DNA of 64,000 nucleotides from Rhodoferax_B sp049316285 (GCF_049316285.1 NZ_JBMOXA010000015.1:45487-109486), one strand, 5' to 3'; positions 8,571 through 17,587 are shown, numbered from the stretch's first letter. A program made the numbers and translations. The notes: generated by a model from the letters alone, not told the origin.

Positions 8571-9824
8571 TTAGCGGCGCAAACGGTCCACACCCAGGCC
8601 TTCGAGGTCCACACCTGGCGTGCGTTGTGAGAGCAGATCGGCCACGGCGCGCGCGCTGCCGCAGCTCAAGGCCCAGCCGCTGGAGCCGTGCCCGAGGTTG
8701 AGCCATACGCCGGGCACACCGCTGGCGCCTATCAGTGGTGGGCCGTCGGCCATCATGGGACGCGCGCCTTTCCACACCTGTACGCCAGCGCCAATGTTGG
8801 CCGCGCCCGGGAACCAATCGTGCAGCACCTTGTACAGTGTTTGGATCGTGGCCTTGCGGTGTTGCTGCGGGCTGCCGCCGATTTCGGCACTGCCCGCGAC
8901 GCGCACACGCTGGCCCAGGCGCGTGATGGCGACCTTGTAGCGTTCGTCCATCACCGCGCCGCGCGGCGCGTTCAAATGCTCGCGGATGTTGACCGACACC
9001 GAGTAGCCATACACCGGGGTCATGGGCAGGCGAATACCCAGCGGGCTCAGCAACTGGGCCGAGCCCACACCGGCGCACAGCACTACCGCATCGAAGCTGC
9101 GCGGTGTGGGCTCGTTGGCGATGTAGACGCTGGCCGCTTGGGCGGAAGAAATCCGGTCCACCGTGCAATTGAATTCGAATTTCACGCCCCGGCGCTGGGC
9201 CTCTGCCTTGAGCAGCATGGAGAATTGGCGGCAGTTGCTGGCCTCGGCGTCTTCGAGGTGGATGGCGCCGGCGAGCGGGCTGTCGGTGCTGAGGGCGGGC
9301 TCGATCTGGCGTGCCGCAGCGGCGTCTATCTCCTTGAATTTTTGCCCGGCTTCGCGCAGCACCGCCAGGCCGGGCTGTGCCAGGGCGCGGTCGGCCTCGG
9401 TGCGCAGCAGCACCATGTAGCCGGGGCTGCGTTCGTATTCAAGGTTCAAGCCTTGGGTGATGGTATCCAGGCGTTCGCGGCTGTACAGGCCCAGGCGGAT
9501 CATGCGGGCGCGATTGGCCGCATAGATGTCGGGTTTGCAGGCGCGCAACCAGCGCCACATCCAGCCCAGGTCTTGTGTGCTCAAGGGCAAGGCGAGTTTG
9601 ACCGGGGCATGCTGGCTGAACAGGTAACGCAGCACTTTGCGCGGCATGCCGGGGGCGGCCCAAGGGGTGATGTAGCCGGGGGCGATGACGCCGGCGTTGG
9701 CAAAGCTGGTGCCTTCGCCGGCGGCGCTATGGCGTTCAAGCACCGTGACGTCGTGGCCGTCTAGGGCCAATTCGAATGCGGTGGTGACACCGATGACACC
9801 GGCGCCGATAACGGCAATCTTCAT
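8571..9824 (-). CDS. dadA: D-amino acid dehydrogenase, FAD-dependent
   Basis: DadA oxidises D-amino acids, mainly D-alanine, to 2-oxo acids at the inner membrane and passes electrons to quinones. The 417 residues match the family. The FAD dinucleotide fold GAGVIGVTTA starts at residue 7, LERHSAAGEGTSFANAG follows, and the C-terminal part shows VWKGARPMMADGPPLIG and NLGHGSSGW, typical of DadA. The start at 9824 is preceded by AGGAT 4 nt upstream. No alanine racemase is adjacent. The same-strand neighbours nnr and the amidase may be co-transcribed, but the ~60-bp gap to the amidase holds a repeat fragment. Confidence 0.93.
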   Translation of the reverse strand: MKIAVIGAGVIGVTTAFELALDGHDVTVLERHSAAGEGTSFANAGVIAPGYITPWAAPGMPRKVLRYLFSQHAPVKLALPLSTQDLGWMWRWLRACKPDIYAANRARMIRLGLYSRERLDTITQGLNLEYERSPGYMVLLRTEADRALAQPGLAVLREAGQKFKEIDAAAARQIEPALSTDSPLAGAIHLEDAEASNCRQFSMLLKAEAQRRGVKFEFNCTVDRISSAQAASVYIANEPTPRSFDAVVLCAGVGSAQLLSPLGIRLPMTPVYGYSVSVNIREHLNAPRGAVMDERYKVAITRLGQRVRVAGSAEIGGSPQQHRKATIQTLYKVLHDWFPGAANIGAGVQVWKGARPMMADGPPLIGASGVPGVWLNLGHGSSGWALSCGSARAVADLLSQRTPGVDLEGLGVDRLRR

Positions 9825-9879
9825 GCAATCCTGATCTGAGATGTAAATCTTGGGTTGAGCACCATGTCTGTGCCCAACC

Positions 9880-9900
9880 AGCTATCAAAATTGTAGAAGC
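9880..9900. repeat. Dispersed repeat core forming the amidase 3' end
   Basis: The core GCTATCAAAATTGTAGAAGC spans the end of the amidase gene. On the minus strand it supplies the last codons (LLQF) and the TAG stop. Confidence 0.55.
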
Positions 9901-11270
9901 GTTTCGATCTCCAATCCGAGGTTCAGGATGACGTCGTCGTGTAATGCCGCTTGCCACAACATCAGTCCGGTGGGCAATTCATCGGGCGCGTGAGACGGCA
10001 GCGACAAGGCACAGCCGTCCAGCATGTTGACCACGCTGGGGTTGCGCAGCAGCAACGCATTGGTGCGGAAGAAGGCGTCGTCGTGGGCCGGGTCCGGACC
10101 CAGGTTGGCCAGAGGCGGTGCGACGATGGGCAGGGTGGGCGACAGCACGGCTTCATAACCGCGCAAGGCCGCAGCCATGCTGTCTATCCAGCGCGCGCGG
10201 GCGGCCACCAGTTCCATGTATTCAAACGCCGCCATGTGGGCGCCACGTTCAATGCGTGCCAGCACCCGCGGGTCGTAGTTTGCCCGTGCCGATGGGCCAC
10301 GGTTGAGCAGCGGGCGGTGCCAGAAATAGCTTTCAGCCGCCGAAAAGCCGCCTGTGGCCTGCAATTCGCGCAGAGTGCCCAGTTCGGGCAGGCGTAAGTT
10401 GACGATTTGTGCTCCGGCCTGGCTCAGGCGTTGCAGCGCGCGGTCAAACGCGCGGTGGTTGGTTTGGTCCAGACCCTCCAGCATGGTGTGTTCCGCCACG
10501 GCCAGGCGAACACCTTTGAGGCGGCGCGGCTGGCGTGGCACTGTGCGTTGGCTCAGGATTTCGTGGGCCAGCACGGCATCGCGCACCGTGCGCGTCATGG
10601 CGCAAACGGTGTCCAGCGTGGTTGACAATGGAATCGCGCCATCGGTGGGCACCAGGCGCGCGGTACTTTTGAAGCCAACGATGCCATTGAGCGCGGCGGG
10701 GATGCGGATGGAGCCGCCGGTGTCGGAGCCCAGGCCTATGAAGGCGGCGCCCGTGGCCACCGACACCGCCGCACCCGAGGACGAGCCACCGGGAATACGC
10801 GCCACGGCGGGCCTGGGGCTGGCCAGGCCCGGAATCGGACCAGGCGCCATGTCGTAGCGCCCGTCCCAGGCCGCAGGTGTGCCGAAATGGGGGTTGATGC
10901 CCACGCCGGAGAACGCAAACTCCACCATATTGGTGCGTCCTATCAGCGAGCCGCCGGCGGCCTTGAGACGGGCGACAGCCGGGCAGTCGACGCTGGCGGG
11001 TGGCGCGTCGCGCAGAATCCGTGAGCCAGCGGGCGTGGTCTGGCCCTCGATGTCGAACAAATCCTTGACCGAGAAGGCGAGCCCGCCGAGTGGGCTTTCG
11101 CCGAGGCCGGCTTGTCCCAATTGGGCCTGGGCCTGCTCGAACATCGGCTTCAAGAAGACGTTTTCGCAGGCCGCGGATTGGGCTTGCGTCACGCAATGTG
11201 CGAGTTCTGCTGTCGGGGTGCTGGTGTTTTGGCGCAGGCGCTCACGGGTCGCGGTCAGGTCTGGGATCAT
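9885..11270 (-). CDS. Amidase-signature family hydrolase
   Basis: This is an amidase-signature enzyme of 461 residues. The Ser-cisSer-Lys triad is readable: Lys69 in FSVKDLF, the cis-Ser in GGSSSGAAV (161-169) and the nucleophile Ser187 in GSDTGGSIRIPAA. Such enzymes hydrolyse amides, and some act as glutamyl-tRNA amidotransferase A subunits. No gatB or gatC is present and the C-terminal half differs, so a catabolic amidase is more likely. The C-terminus ends inside a dispersed repeat, so the last residues may be recent. The ATG at 11270 has no evident Shine-Dalgarno. Confidence 0.9.
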   Translation of the reverse strand: MIPDLTATRERLRQNTSTPTAELAHCVTQAQSAACENVFLKPMFEQAQAQLGQAGLGESPLGGLAFSVKDLFDIEGQTTPAGSRILRDAPPASVDCPAVARLKAAGGSLIGRTNMVEFAFSGVGINPHFGTPAAWDGRYDMAPGPIPGLASPRPAVARIPGGSSSGAAVSVATGAAFIGLGSDTGGSIRIPAALNGIVGFKSTARLVPTDGAIPLSTTLDTVCAMTRTVRDAVLAHEILSQRTVPRQPRRLKGVRLAVAEHTMLEGLDQTNHRAFDRALQRLSQAGAQIVNLRLPELGTLRELQATGGFSAAESYFWHRPLLNRGPSARANYDPRVLARIERGAHMAAFEYMELVAARARWIDSMAAALRGYEAVLSPTLPIVAPPLANLGPDPAHDDAFFRTNALLLRNPSVVNMLDGCALSLPSHAPDELPTGLMLWQAALHDDVILNLGLEIETLLQF

Positions 11271-11287
11271 GGTCGGCGGCTGGGGTG

Positions 11288-11296
11288 TGCTACACT
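11288..11296 (+). promoter_or_regulatory. Candidate extended -10 promoter for rpsB
   Basis: TGcTACACT (extended -10) lies about 230 nt before rpsB. The -35 region is poor, which an extended -10 can offset. It would give a long structured leader. Confidence 0.4.
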
Positions 11297-11330
11297 CCCT
11301 GGGTTTAGCTGATCAGTCAAAAGCATTGGT

Positions 11331-11356
11331 CAAGAGCATTTGTGAGAATGTTCTTG
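11331..11356 (+). other. Hairpin in the rpsB leader
   Basis: CAAGAGCATT pairs with AATGTTCTTG (one G-U pair) around loop TGTGAG. Ribosomal protein S2 binds its own leader in other bacteria. Whether this hairpin takes part cannot be seen. The rest of the 258-bp gap is AT-rich with no gene. Confidence 0.4.
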
Positions 11357-11528
11357 AAATGTTTTTCGACATCGCAAAAACACAATCGCAAAGCAGTCCA
11401 CACAAGGTGTTGCATTTTTTGCGCCAACGTTTCGCCGCTTGAGTCTATTGAGTGTGCTGGTTTCGTCTGGTTACAAAGATATCGCAATAACGGACTGTAT
11501 TTAAGACCCAACCTTTGGAGTTTTCCCT

Positions 11529-12278
11529 ATGTCAGTCACGATGCGCGAAATGCTGGAAGCCGGCGTTCACTTTGGTCACCAAACCCGCTTCTGGAACCCC
11601 AAGATGGCTCCGTACATCTTCGGTCACCGCAACAAAATTCACATCATCAACCTGGAAAAGTCGCTGCCGATGTTCCAGGAAGCTGCCAAGTTCGTGAAGC
11701 AACTCACGGCTAACCGTGGCACCGTTTTGATGGTTGGCACCAAGCGCCAAGCGCGCGAAATCCTGGCTGGCGAAGCCGCACGCGCTGGTGTGCCTTTTGT
11801 TGACCAACGCTGGTTGGGCGGCATGCTGACCAACTTCAAGACGGTCAAGACCTCGATCAAGCGCTTGAAGGACATGAAGATCCAGCAAGAAGCTGGTCTG
11901 GATGGCATGAGCAAGAAAGAGCAACTGATGTTTGCTCGCGAAATGGCCAAGCTGGAAAAAGACATCGGCGGCATCCAGGACATGGCCGCTCTGCCAGACG
12001 CGATCTTCGTGATCGACGTTGGTTTCCACAAGATTGCCGTCGCAGAAGCGCGCAAGCTGGGCATTCCTCTGATCGGTGTGGTGGACTCCAACCACTCGCC
12101 AGAAGGTATCGACTACATCATTCCAGGTAACGACGACTCCTCCAAGGCCGTGACGCTGTACGCACGCGGCATTGCAGACGCGATCATCGAAGGCCGTGCC
12201 AACGCCGTCAACGACGTGGTCAAGGCTGTTGCTGAAAGCAGCGACGAGTTCGTGGAAGTGAACGAGGCAGCGGCCTAA
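11529..12278 (+). CDS. rpsB: 30S ribosomal protein S2
   Basis: S2 is a late-assembling small-subunit protein at the head-body junction. The sequence opens with MSVTMREMLEAGVHFGHQTR and contains RWLGGMLTNFKT and PDAIFVIDV, diagnostic for S2. The 249 residues are close to the usual 241-250. A GGAG at about 11517-11520 lies upstream of the ATG. It is the first gene of the classic rpsB-tsf-pyrH-frr order. Codon use is strongly biased (many CTG, AAG, GGT), as expected for a highly expressed gene. Confidence 0.98.
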   Translation: MSVTMREMLEAGVHFGHQTRFWNPKMAPYIFGHRNKIHIINLEKSLPMFQEAAKFVKQLTANRGTVLMVGTKRQAREILAGEAARAGVPFVDQRWLGGMLTNFKTVKTSIKRLKDMKIQQEAGLDGMSKKEQLMFAREMAKLEKDIGGIQDMAALPDAIFVIDVGFHKIAVAEARKLGIPLIGVVDSNHSPEGIDYIIPGNDDSSKAVTLYARGIADAIIEGRANAVNDVVKAVAESSDEFVEVNEAAA

Positions 12279-12310
12279 GTCCAGGTCCGCCGCGTGCAAA
12301 CGCGATAAAA

Positions 12311-12338
12311 GCGGGGCTGCATGGCCCCCTTTTTTTTA
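12311..12338 (+). terminator. Intercistronic terminator/attenuator between rpsB and tsf
   Basis: The stem GGGGC/GCCCC around TGCATG is followed by C and eight T. Transcription between rpsB and tsf may be partly cut here, lowering tsf relative to rpsB, as described for the E. coli pair. Confidence 0.75.
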
Positions 12339-12373
12339 GTTTCTTTCAAAATATTTGAGTACGGAGAATACAA

Positions 12374-13294
12374 ATGGCTGCTATTACCGCAAGCATGGTC
12401 GCAGAACTGCGCGGCCGCACCGACGCCCCGATGATGGAATGCAAGAAAGCCCTGACAGAAGCCGAAGGCGATCTGGGCAAGGCTGAAGAGCTGCTGCGCG
12501 TCAAGCTGGGCAACAAGGCTGGCAAGGCCGCTTCGCGTGTGACCGCTGAAGGCGTGGTCACCAGCTTCATCGACGGCACCACTGGCGCGCTGCTCGAAGT
12601 GAACTGCGAAACCGACTTCGTGACCAAGAACGACAGCTTCCTGGCACTGGCGCAAGCCGCCGCCGAATTGATCGCCAAGCAAAACCCGGCAGACGTGGCT
12701 GCTCTGGGTGCATTGGCCTATAGCCAAGACGGCTTTGGCCCGACGCTGGAAGATGTGCGCAAGGGTCTGATCGGCAAGATCGGCGAAAACATGACCTTCC
12801 GCCGCTTTACCCGTTTCAGCGGCAACAAGCTGGCCGCTTACCTGCACGGCACGCGTATCGGCGTGATGGTCGAGTTCGAAGGCGACGAAACCGCTGCCAA
12901 AGACACGGCCATGCACATTGCTGCGATGAAGCCCGTGGCCTTGACCAGCGCTGACGTGCCGGCCGAACTGATCGAAAAAGAACGCGCTGTTGCCGCAGGC
13001 AAGGCCGAAGAAGATCGCAAGGCTGCCGAAGCCGAAGGCAAGAAGCCACAACCTGCCGACATCGTTGCCAAGCGCATCGAAGGCGGCGTGGCCAAGTACC
13101 TGAAGGAAGTGTCGCTGCACAACCAGGCTTTCGTGAAAAACGACAAGCAAACCGTTGAGCAAATGCTCAAGGCCACCGGCACCAGCGTCAAGAGCTTCAC
13201 GCTCTACGTGGTGGGCGAAGGCATTGAGAAGAAGGTTGACGACTTTGCGGCCGAAGTGGCTGCCCAAGTTGCTGCCGCCAAAGCCGCTGCCTAA
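12374..13294 (+). CDS. tsf: Elongation factor Ts
   Basis: EF-Ts is the guanine-nucleotide exchange factor for EF-Tu. The N-terminal TS-N domain carries the family signature RGRTDAPMMECKKALTEAEGD, and CETDFVTKND marks the core. The C-terminal part has NQAFVKNDKQTVEQML. At 306 residues it is slightly longer than E. coli EF-Ts (283), as in many Betaproteobacteria. A GGAG (12364-12367) lies 6 nt before the ATG. Codon bias is strong, as in rpsB. Confidence 0.98.
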   Translation: MAAITASMVAELRGRTDAPMMECKKALTEAEGDLGKAEELLRVKLGNKAGKAASRVTAEGVVTSFIDGTTGALLEVNCETDFVTKNDSFLALAQAAAELIAKQNPADVAALGALAYSQDGFGPTLEDVRKGLIGKIGENMTFRRFTRFSGNKLAAYLHGTRIGVMVEFEGDETAAKDTAMHIAAMKPVALTSADVPAELIEKERAVAAGKAEEDRKAAEAEGKKPQPADIVAKRIEGGVAKYLKEVSLHNQAFVKNDKQTVEQMLKATGTSVKSFTLYVVGEGIEKKVDDFAAEVAAQVAAAKAAA

Positions 13295-13311
13295 GAACGT
13301 CCAGACGTTCT
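13294..13311 (+). other. Hairpin at the tsf stop codon
   Basis: AGAACGTC/GACGTTCT with a 2-nt CA centre starts on the last base of the stop codon. It lies directly before the terminator and may stabilise the 3' end. Confidence 0.45.
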
Positions 13312-13315
13312 AAAC

Positions 13316-13346
13316 AACGCGATCCGTCACCGACGGATCGCGTTTT
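13316..13346 (+). terminator. Terminator after tsf
   Basis: A perfect 13-bp stem AACGCGATCCGTC/GACGGATCGCGTT with loop ACC, then a short T run. It is very stable but the T tract is only four long, so it may be leaky into pyrH. Confidence 0.8.
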
Positions 13347-13393
13347 GCCGATAACATCTCTATTTCCAGCCCACCGTCAATCAAGGAGTCCCC

Positions 13394-14116
13394 ATGACCA
13401 ATCCGCAGCCAGCGCATAAGCGAATTTTGCTCAAGCTGTCTGGAGAGGCGCTGATGGGCGATGACCAGTTCGGCATTAACCGCGCCACCATCGTGCGCAT
13501 GGTCGAAGAGGTGGCTGAGGTGACCCGTCTGGGTGTAGAGGTGGCTGTGGTCATCGGCGGCGGCAACATCTTCCGCGGTGTCGCGGGTGGTGCCACCGGT
13601 ATGGACCGCGCCACGGCTGACTACATGGGCATGCTGGCCACCGTGATGAATGCATTGGCCCTGGCCGACACCATGAACCACGCTGGTCTGGTGGCGCGTG
13701 TGATGTCCGCCATCAACATCGACCAAGTGGTCGAACCCTATGTTCGCCCCAAGGCCTTGCAGTACCTCGAAGAGGGCAAGGTCGTGGTGTTCGCGGCCGG
13801 CACCGGCAACCCATTTTTCACCACCGATACCGCTGCTGCTCTGCGTGGCGCAGAGATCGGTGCTGAGCTGGTGCTCAAGGCCACCAAGGTGGATGGCGTT
13901 TATTCCGCCGATCCCAACAAAGACCCATTGGCCACGCGCTACTCCAAGATCTCATTCGACGAGGCGATCTCGAAGAATCTGGGCATCATGGACGCCGCAG
14001 CCTTTGCGCTGTGCCGCGACCAGAAGCTGCCGATTCGGGTGTTCTCCATCAACAAACACGGTGCGCTGAAGCGCGTGGTGATGGGTGAAGACGAAGGCAC
14101 CCTGGTTTACGCTTGA
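13394..14116 (+). CDS. pyrH: Uridylate kinase (UMP kinase)
   Basis: PyrH phosphorylates UMP to UDP in pyrimidine synthesis and belongs to the amino-acid-kinase fold, unlike eukaryotic UMP kinases. Motifs are RILLKLSGEALMG at the N-terminus, VVIGGGNIFRG, TGNPFFTTDTAAALR and KATKVDGVYSADP. The 240 residues are standard. AAGGAG at about 13383-13388 precedes the ATG with good spacing. Co-location with frr downstream is conserved across bacteria. Confidence 0.98.
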   Translation: MTNPQPAHKRILLKLSGEALMGDDQFGINRATIVRMVEEVAEVTRLGVEVAVVIGGGNIFRGVAGGATGMDRATADYMGMLATVMNALALADTMNHAGLVARVMSAINIDQVVEPYVRPKALQYLEEGKVVVFAAGTGNPFFTTDTAAALRGAEIGAELVLKATKVDGVYSADPNKDPLATRYSKISFDEAISKNLGIMDAAAFALCRDQKLPIRVFSINKHGALKRVVMGEDEGTLVYA

Positions 14117-14176
14117 GTTTGTGCACCCGTCGCGCCAGATGGCGGGCCGGTGTGCCGACCATTTGAGGAAAAAAAC

Positions 14177-14737
14177 ATGACGATTGCCGAGATTCGCAGC
14201 ACGATGGAAACGAAGATGGACCAATCCATCGGCGCTTTCAAGAACAACCTGACCAAGATCCGTACCGGCCGTGCCAACCCAGCCTTGCTGGACTCCGTGC
14301 AGGTCGACTACTACGGCTCCATGGTGCCGATCACCCAGGTCGCCAACGTTTCGTTGCTCGACGCGCGCACCATCAGCGTGCAGCCTTGGGAAAAAGGCAT
14401 GGGTGCCAAGATTGAAAAAGCCATTCGCGACAGTGACCTGGGCTTGAATCCGTCGTCCATGGGCGAGTTGATCCGTGTGCCCTTGCCGGCCATGACGGAA
14501 GAACGCCGCAAGGAACTGACCAAGGTGGTGCGCGGCGAGGGTGAAAACGCCAAGGTGGCCGTGCGCAATCTGCGCCGTGACGCCAATGAGGCCGTCAAGA
14601 AACTGGTGAAAGACAAACTCGCCTCGGAAGACGACCAAAAGCGCGCCGAAGCAGACGTTCAAAAGATCACCGACAAACACATTGTGCTGATTGACCAGCT
14701 CATCGCTGGCAAAGAGCAAGAGCTGATGGCTGTTTAA
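14177..14737 (+). CDS. frr: Ribosome recycling factor
   Basis: RRF splits post-termination ribosomes together with EF-G. The start MTIAEIRSTMETKMDQSIGA, the core NLTKIRTGRANPALLD and PLPAMTEERRKEL are diagnostic. With the ATG at 14177 the protein has 186 residues, the normal length. An in-frame GTG at 14150 would add nine unrelated residues and is rejected. GAGGAA at 14165-14170 is a good ribosome-binding site for 14177. Confidence 0.98.
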   Translation: MTIAEIRSTMETKMDQSIGAFKNNLTKIRTGRANPALLDSVQVDYYGSMVPITQVANVSLLDARTISVQPWEKGMGAKIEKAIRDSDLGLNPSSMGELIRVPLPAMTEERRKELTKVVRGEGENAKVAVRNLRRDANEAVKKLVKDKLASEDDQKRAEADVQKITDKHIVLIDQLIAGKEQELMAV

Positions 14738-14761
14738 CGGTCTCGGTTGTTGACGTCGTTC

Positions 14762-15499
14762 ATGACTGTTTCCTCAAGCGCTCCCAAGCATATTGCCATC
14801 GTGATGGATGGCAATGGCCGCTGGGCCACGCGGCGCTTCCTGCCGCGTGTGGCCGGCCACAGACAGGGGGTCGAATCACTGCGCCGTTGCGTTCAGGCTT
14901 GCCTGGACCGAAACGTGGGTGTGCTCACCGTTTTTGCGTTCTCTTCGGAAAACTGGGACCGTCCAGCAGAAGAGGTCTCCGGCCTGATGTCGCTCATGGT
15001 GAGTGTGTTGGCCAAAGAGGTGCCCAAGCTGCATGCCAACGGCGTGCAATTGCATTTTGTCGGAGAGCTCTCGGCGCTGTCTGAAAAGGTGCGTGGCGGT
15101 TTGCTGCAGGCCGAAGCGGCCACGGCGGGCAACAGCCGCCTGGTGCTCAACATCTGCTTCAATTATGGCGGCCGCTGGGATATTGCCCAGGCTGCGCGCA
15201 AGCTGGTTGCCGCGGGTGAAGCCGTCACCGAGCGCAGCCTCGATGGCGCGATGGCATTGGCCCACTGCGCCGACCCGGACCTGTTGATTCGCACCGGTGG
15301 CGAATTCCGCATCAGCAACTTTTTGCTGTGGCAATGTGCTTATACGGAGATGTATTTCTCTGACAAGCTTTGGCCTGAGTTTGACGAAGCCGCGCTGGAT
15401 GCGGCGATTGCCGACTACGCGCAGCGCGAACGTCGATTCGGTAAAACCTCGGGCCAGGTCGCTGGTGCCGCGAACACGCGCGCAGCCTCGTCCGGTTGA
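14762..15499 (+). CDS. uppS: Isoprenyl transferase (undecaprenyl diphosphate synthase)
   Basis: UppS builds the C55 lipid carrier for peptidoglycan and LPS O-units from FPP and IPP. The signature IAIVMDGNGRWATRR places the catalytic Asp near residue 16. TVFAFSSENWDRP and DLLIRTGGEFRISNFLLWQ follow. The 245 residues fit the family. In-frame TTG codons at 14747 and 14750 precede the ATG, but the ATG at 14762 gives the usual short N-terminus. It is closely spaced with frr and cdsA. Confidence 0.97.
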   Translation: MTVSSSAPKHIAIVMDGNGRWATRRFLPRVAGHRQGVESLRRCVQACLDRNVGVLTVFAFSSENWDRPAEEVSGLMSLMVSVLAKEVPKLHANGVQLHFVGELSALSEKVRGGLLQAEAATAGNSRLVLNICFNYGGRWDIAQAARKLVAAGEAVTERSLDGAMALAHCADPDLLIRTGGEFRISNFLLWQCAYTEMYFSDKLWPEFDEAALDAAIADYAQRERRFGKTSGQVAGAANTRAASSG

Positions 15500-15509
15500 A
15501 CGGACTTTC

Positions 15510-16361
15510 ATGCTCAAACAACGCATCATTACCGCCATCGTTCTGTTGGCTGTGCTCCTGCCCGCGCTGGCCTATCCGTCGCCCGAACCCTTTTGTTTGC
15601 TGATCCTGCTGCTGATCGCCGCGGGCGCCTGGGAGTGGGGCCGGCTGAACAAATTGAATGCTGGTGCTTCCTGGACCCTGGCCTTGGTCGCGCTGCTGAT
15701 TTGCGCCGGACTGTGGCAAGCCGGCTGGCTTGAAAAGCCCAGCGTCTCGCTGTGGCTGCCGGTGGGTGCGCTGTGGGTGTTGGTCGGGGCTAGCCTGATC
15801 AAACGTGGGGTCGAGGGCTGGGCGAAGATTGCCGGTCCTTTGCGTGTGGCCGGTGGTTTGCTGGCGCTGTGCCTCACCTGGCTGGCAGTGGGCCAGGCAC
15901 GGGTGATTGGCATTAATTTTTTGTTGTCGGTTTTGGTGCTGGTGTGGGTGGCCGATATTGCGGCTTATTTTGCCGGCCGCGCCTTTGGCCTGCGCTTCAC
16001 CAAAGTGAAGTTGGCCCCTGCCATCAGCCCCGGCAAGAGCTGGGAAGGTGTGTGGGGCGGCATGACGGGCGTGTTGCTGCTGGCGCTGGGCTGGATCTGG
16101 GGCGATCAGGCATGGCAGGCCGTGAGCCCCAGCCTGTATTCACGTCTGGCCTCGGTGAACGTGATTCTGCTGATCCTGGCCGTGGTCTTCCTGGCCGCCA
16201 TGAGTGTGGTGGGTGATCTGGTTGAGTCGCTGATCAAACGCAGTGCCGGCGTCAAGGACAGCAGCAACTTGTTGCCCGGCCACGGTGGTGTGCTGGACCG
16301 TGTGGATGCGCTGCTGCCAACCGTTCCCCTGGCGATGATGTTGTACGCCCTTGTGGCATGA
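15510..16361 (+). CDS. cdsA: Phosphatidate cytidylyltransferase (CDP-diglyceride synthase)
   Basis: CdsA converts phosphatidic acid and CTP to CDP-diacylglycerol, the precursor of all membrane phospholipids. It is a polytopic membrane protein (about seven to eight hydrophobic segments in 283 residues). The family signature near the C-terminus reads SLIKRSAGVKDSSNLLPGHG. The ATG at 15510 gives the usual start MLKQRIITA; the reading frame is open further upstream but overlaps uppS. It lies 10 bp after uppS and 10 bp before ispC, so it is part of one transcript. Confidence 0.97.
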   Translation: MLKQRIITAIVLLAVLLPALAYPSPEPFCLLILLLIAAGAWEWGRLNKLNAGASWTLALVALLICAGLWQAGWLEKPSVSLWLPVGALWVLVGASLIKRGVEGWAKIAGPLRVAGGLLALCLTWLAVGQARVIGINFLLSVLVLVWVADIAAYFAGRAFGLRFTKVKLAPAISPGKSWEGVWGGMTGVLLLALGWIWGDQAWQAVSPSLYSRLASVNVILLILAVVFLAAMSVVGDLVESLIKRSAGVKDSSNLLPGHGGVLDRVDALLPTVPLAMMLYALVA

Positions 16362-16371
16362 AGTTCTGGAC

Positions 16372-17562
16372 ATGAAGCAACGCCTGACCATCCTGGGCTC
16401 TACCGGCTCGGTAGGTGCCAATACGCTGGACGTGGTGTCGCGCCACCTGGACCAATACGAAGTTTTTGCGCTGAGCGCCGCCACGCAGGTTGATCTGCTG
16501 TTGCAGCAGTGCGCCACCTACAAGCCGCGGTTTGCCGTGATGGCCAGCGAGCCGCATGCGCATCAGTTGGCTGAAAAGCTCAAGCAAAACAGCCTTGAAA
16601 CGACCGTTTTGATTGCGCAAGATGCTCTTGAAAGAATAGCGTCGCACGAACAGGTGGACGTGGTCATGGCCTCCATCGTCGGTGCCGCGGGCCTAGCGCC
16701 GTGCCTGGCGGCCGCCCGCGCCGGCAAACGTTTGCTGCTGGCCAACAAAGAAGCGCTGGTGGTCGGTGGCGACGTGTTCATGGATGCCGTGCGCACCGGT
16801 GGCGCGCGCTTGCTGCCGATCGACAGCGAACATTCCGCCATCTTCCAATCACTGCCCGAAGATCCAGCCACCTGGGCCGCCCGGGTGGAGAAAATCATTC
16901 TCACGGCGTCTGGTGGCCCGTTCCGTACCTGGGCGCCCACCGATTTGCGCACCGTCACACCCGAGCAAGCCTGTGCCCATCCCAATTGGGTGATGGGCCG
17001 CAAGATTTCGGTCGACTCCGCCACCATGATGAACAAGGCGCTTGAAGTCATAGAGGCGCGTTATCTGTTTGGCCTGCCGCCCGAAGCTTTGGAGGTAGTG
17101 ATCCACCCGCAAAGCGTGATCCACTCGATGGTGCAATACCGCGACACCTCGGTTGTGGCCCAGCTTGGCACGCCTGACATGCGGGTGCCGATTGCCTATG
17201 GCCTGGGTTGGCCGGAGCGCATCACCTCGGGTGCGGCGCCGCTGGACTTTCGCAGCCTGGCGGCGATGACCTTTGAATCCTTCGACGTGGCCGAGCATCG
17301 CGCACGTTTCCCAGGCCTGCAGCTGGCCTGGGACAGCTTGCGCGCCGCGCCGGGCACCTGTGCGGTGTTGAATGCGGCCAATGAGATCGGTGTGGCGGCG
17401 TTTCTCGAGCGTCGCATTCGCTTCGATCAAATCCACCATGTCAATCTTGCAACTTTAGAGACCGTCTTGCCCTCCAAGCCCGCAAGCTTGGATGACTTGC
17501 TGGCCTTGGATGCGCAATCTCGCGCAGCGGCGCAGCAGTTGGTCGCAAGACTCACCCGGTAG
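16372..17562 (+). CDS. ispC: 1-deoxy-D-xylulose-5-phosphate reductoisomerase
   Basis: IspC (Dxr) is the NADPH-dependent second step of the MEP isoprenoid pathway and supplies the IPP that UppS uses nearby. It shows the cofactor motif LGSTGSVGANTLDV, LLANKEALVVGGD, the metal/substrate motif IDSEHSAIFQSL and GRKISVDSATMMNKALE. The 396 residues are normal. The ATG at 16372 has no strong Shine-Dalgarno, and translation may couple to cdsA, whose stop is 10 bp upstream. Confidence 0.97.
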   Translation: MKQRLTILGSTGSVGANTLDVVSRHLDQYEVFALSAATQVDLLLQQCATYKPRFAVMASEPHAHQLAEKLKQNSLETTVLIAQDALERIASHEQVDVVMASIVGAAGLAPCLAAARAGKRLLLANKEALVVGGDVFMDAVRTGGARLLPIDSEHSAIFQSLPEDPATWAARVEKIILTASGGPFRTWAPTDLRTVTPEQACAHPNWVMGRKISVDSATMMNKALEVIEARYLFGLPPEALEVVIHPQSVIHSMVQYRDTSVVAQLGTPDMRVPIAYGLGWPERITSGAAPLDFRSLAAMTFESFDVAEHRARFPGLQLAWDSLRAAPGTCAVLNAANEIGVAAFLERRIRFDQIHHVNLATLETVLPSKPASLDDLLALDAQSRAAAQQLVARLTR

Positions 17563-17587
17563 TCGTGGTGTTGAAAGGGGGCCCAGC

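Noticed and set aside
16595..16650. Dispersed repeat inside ispC
   Set aside because: It is AT-rich with a partial CTTGAAAGAATAGCG match, but the order of repeat parts is missing and the residues fit the IspC family.
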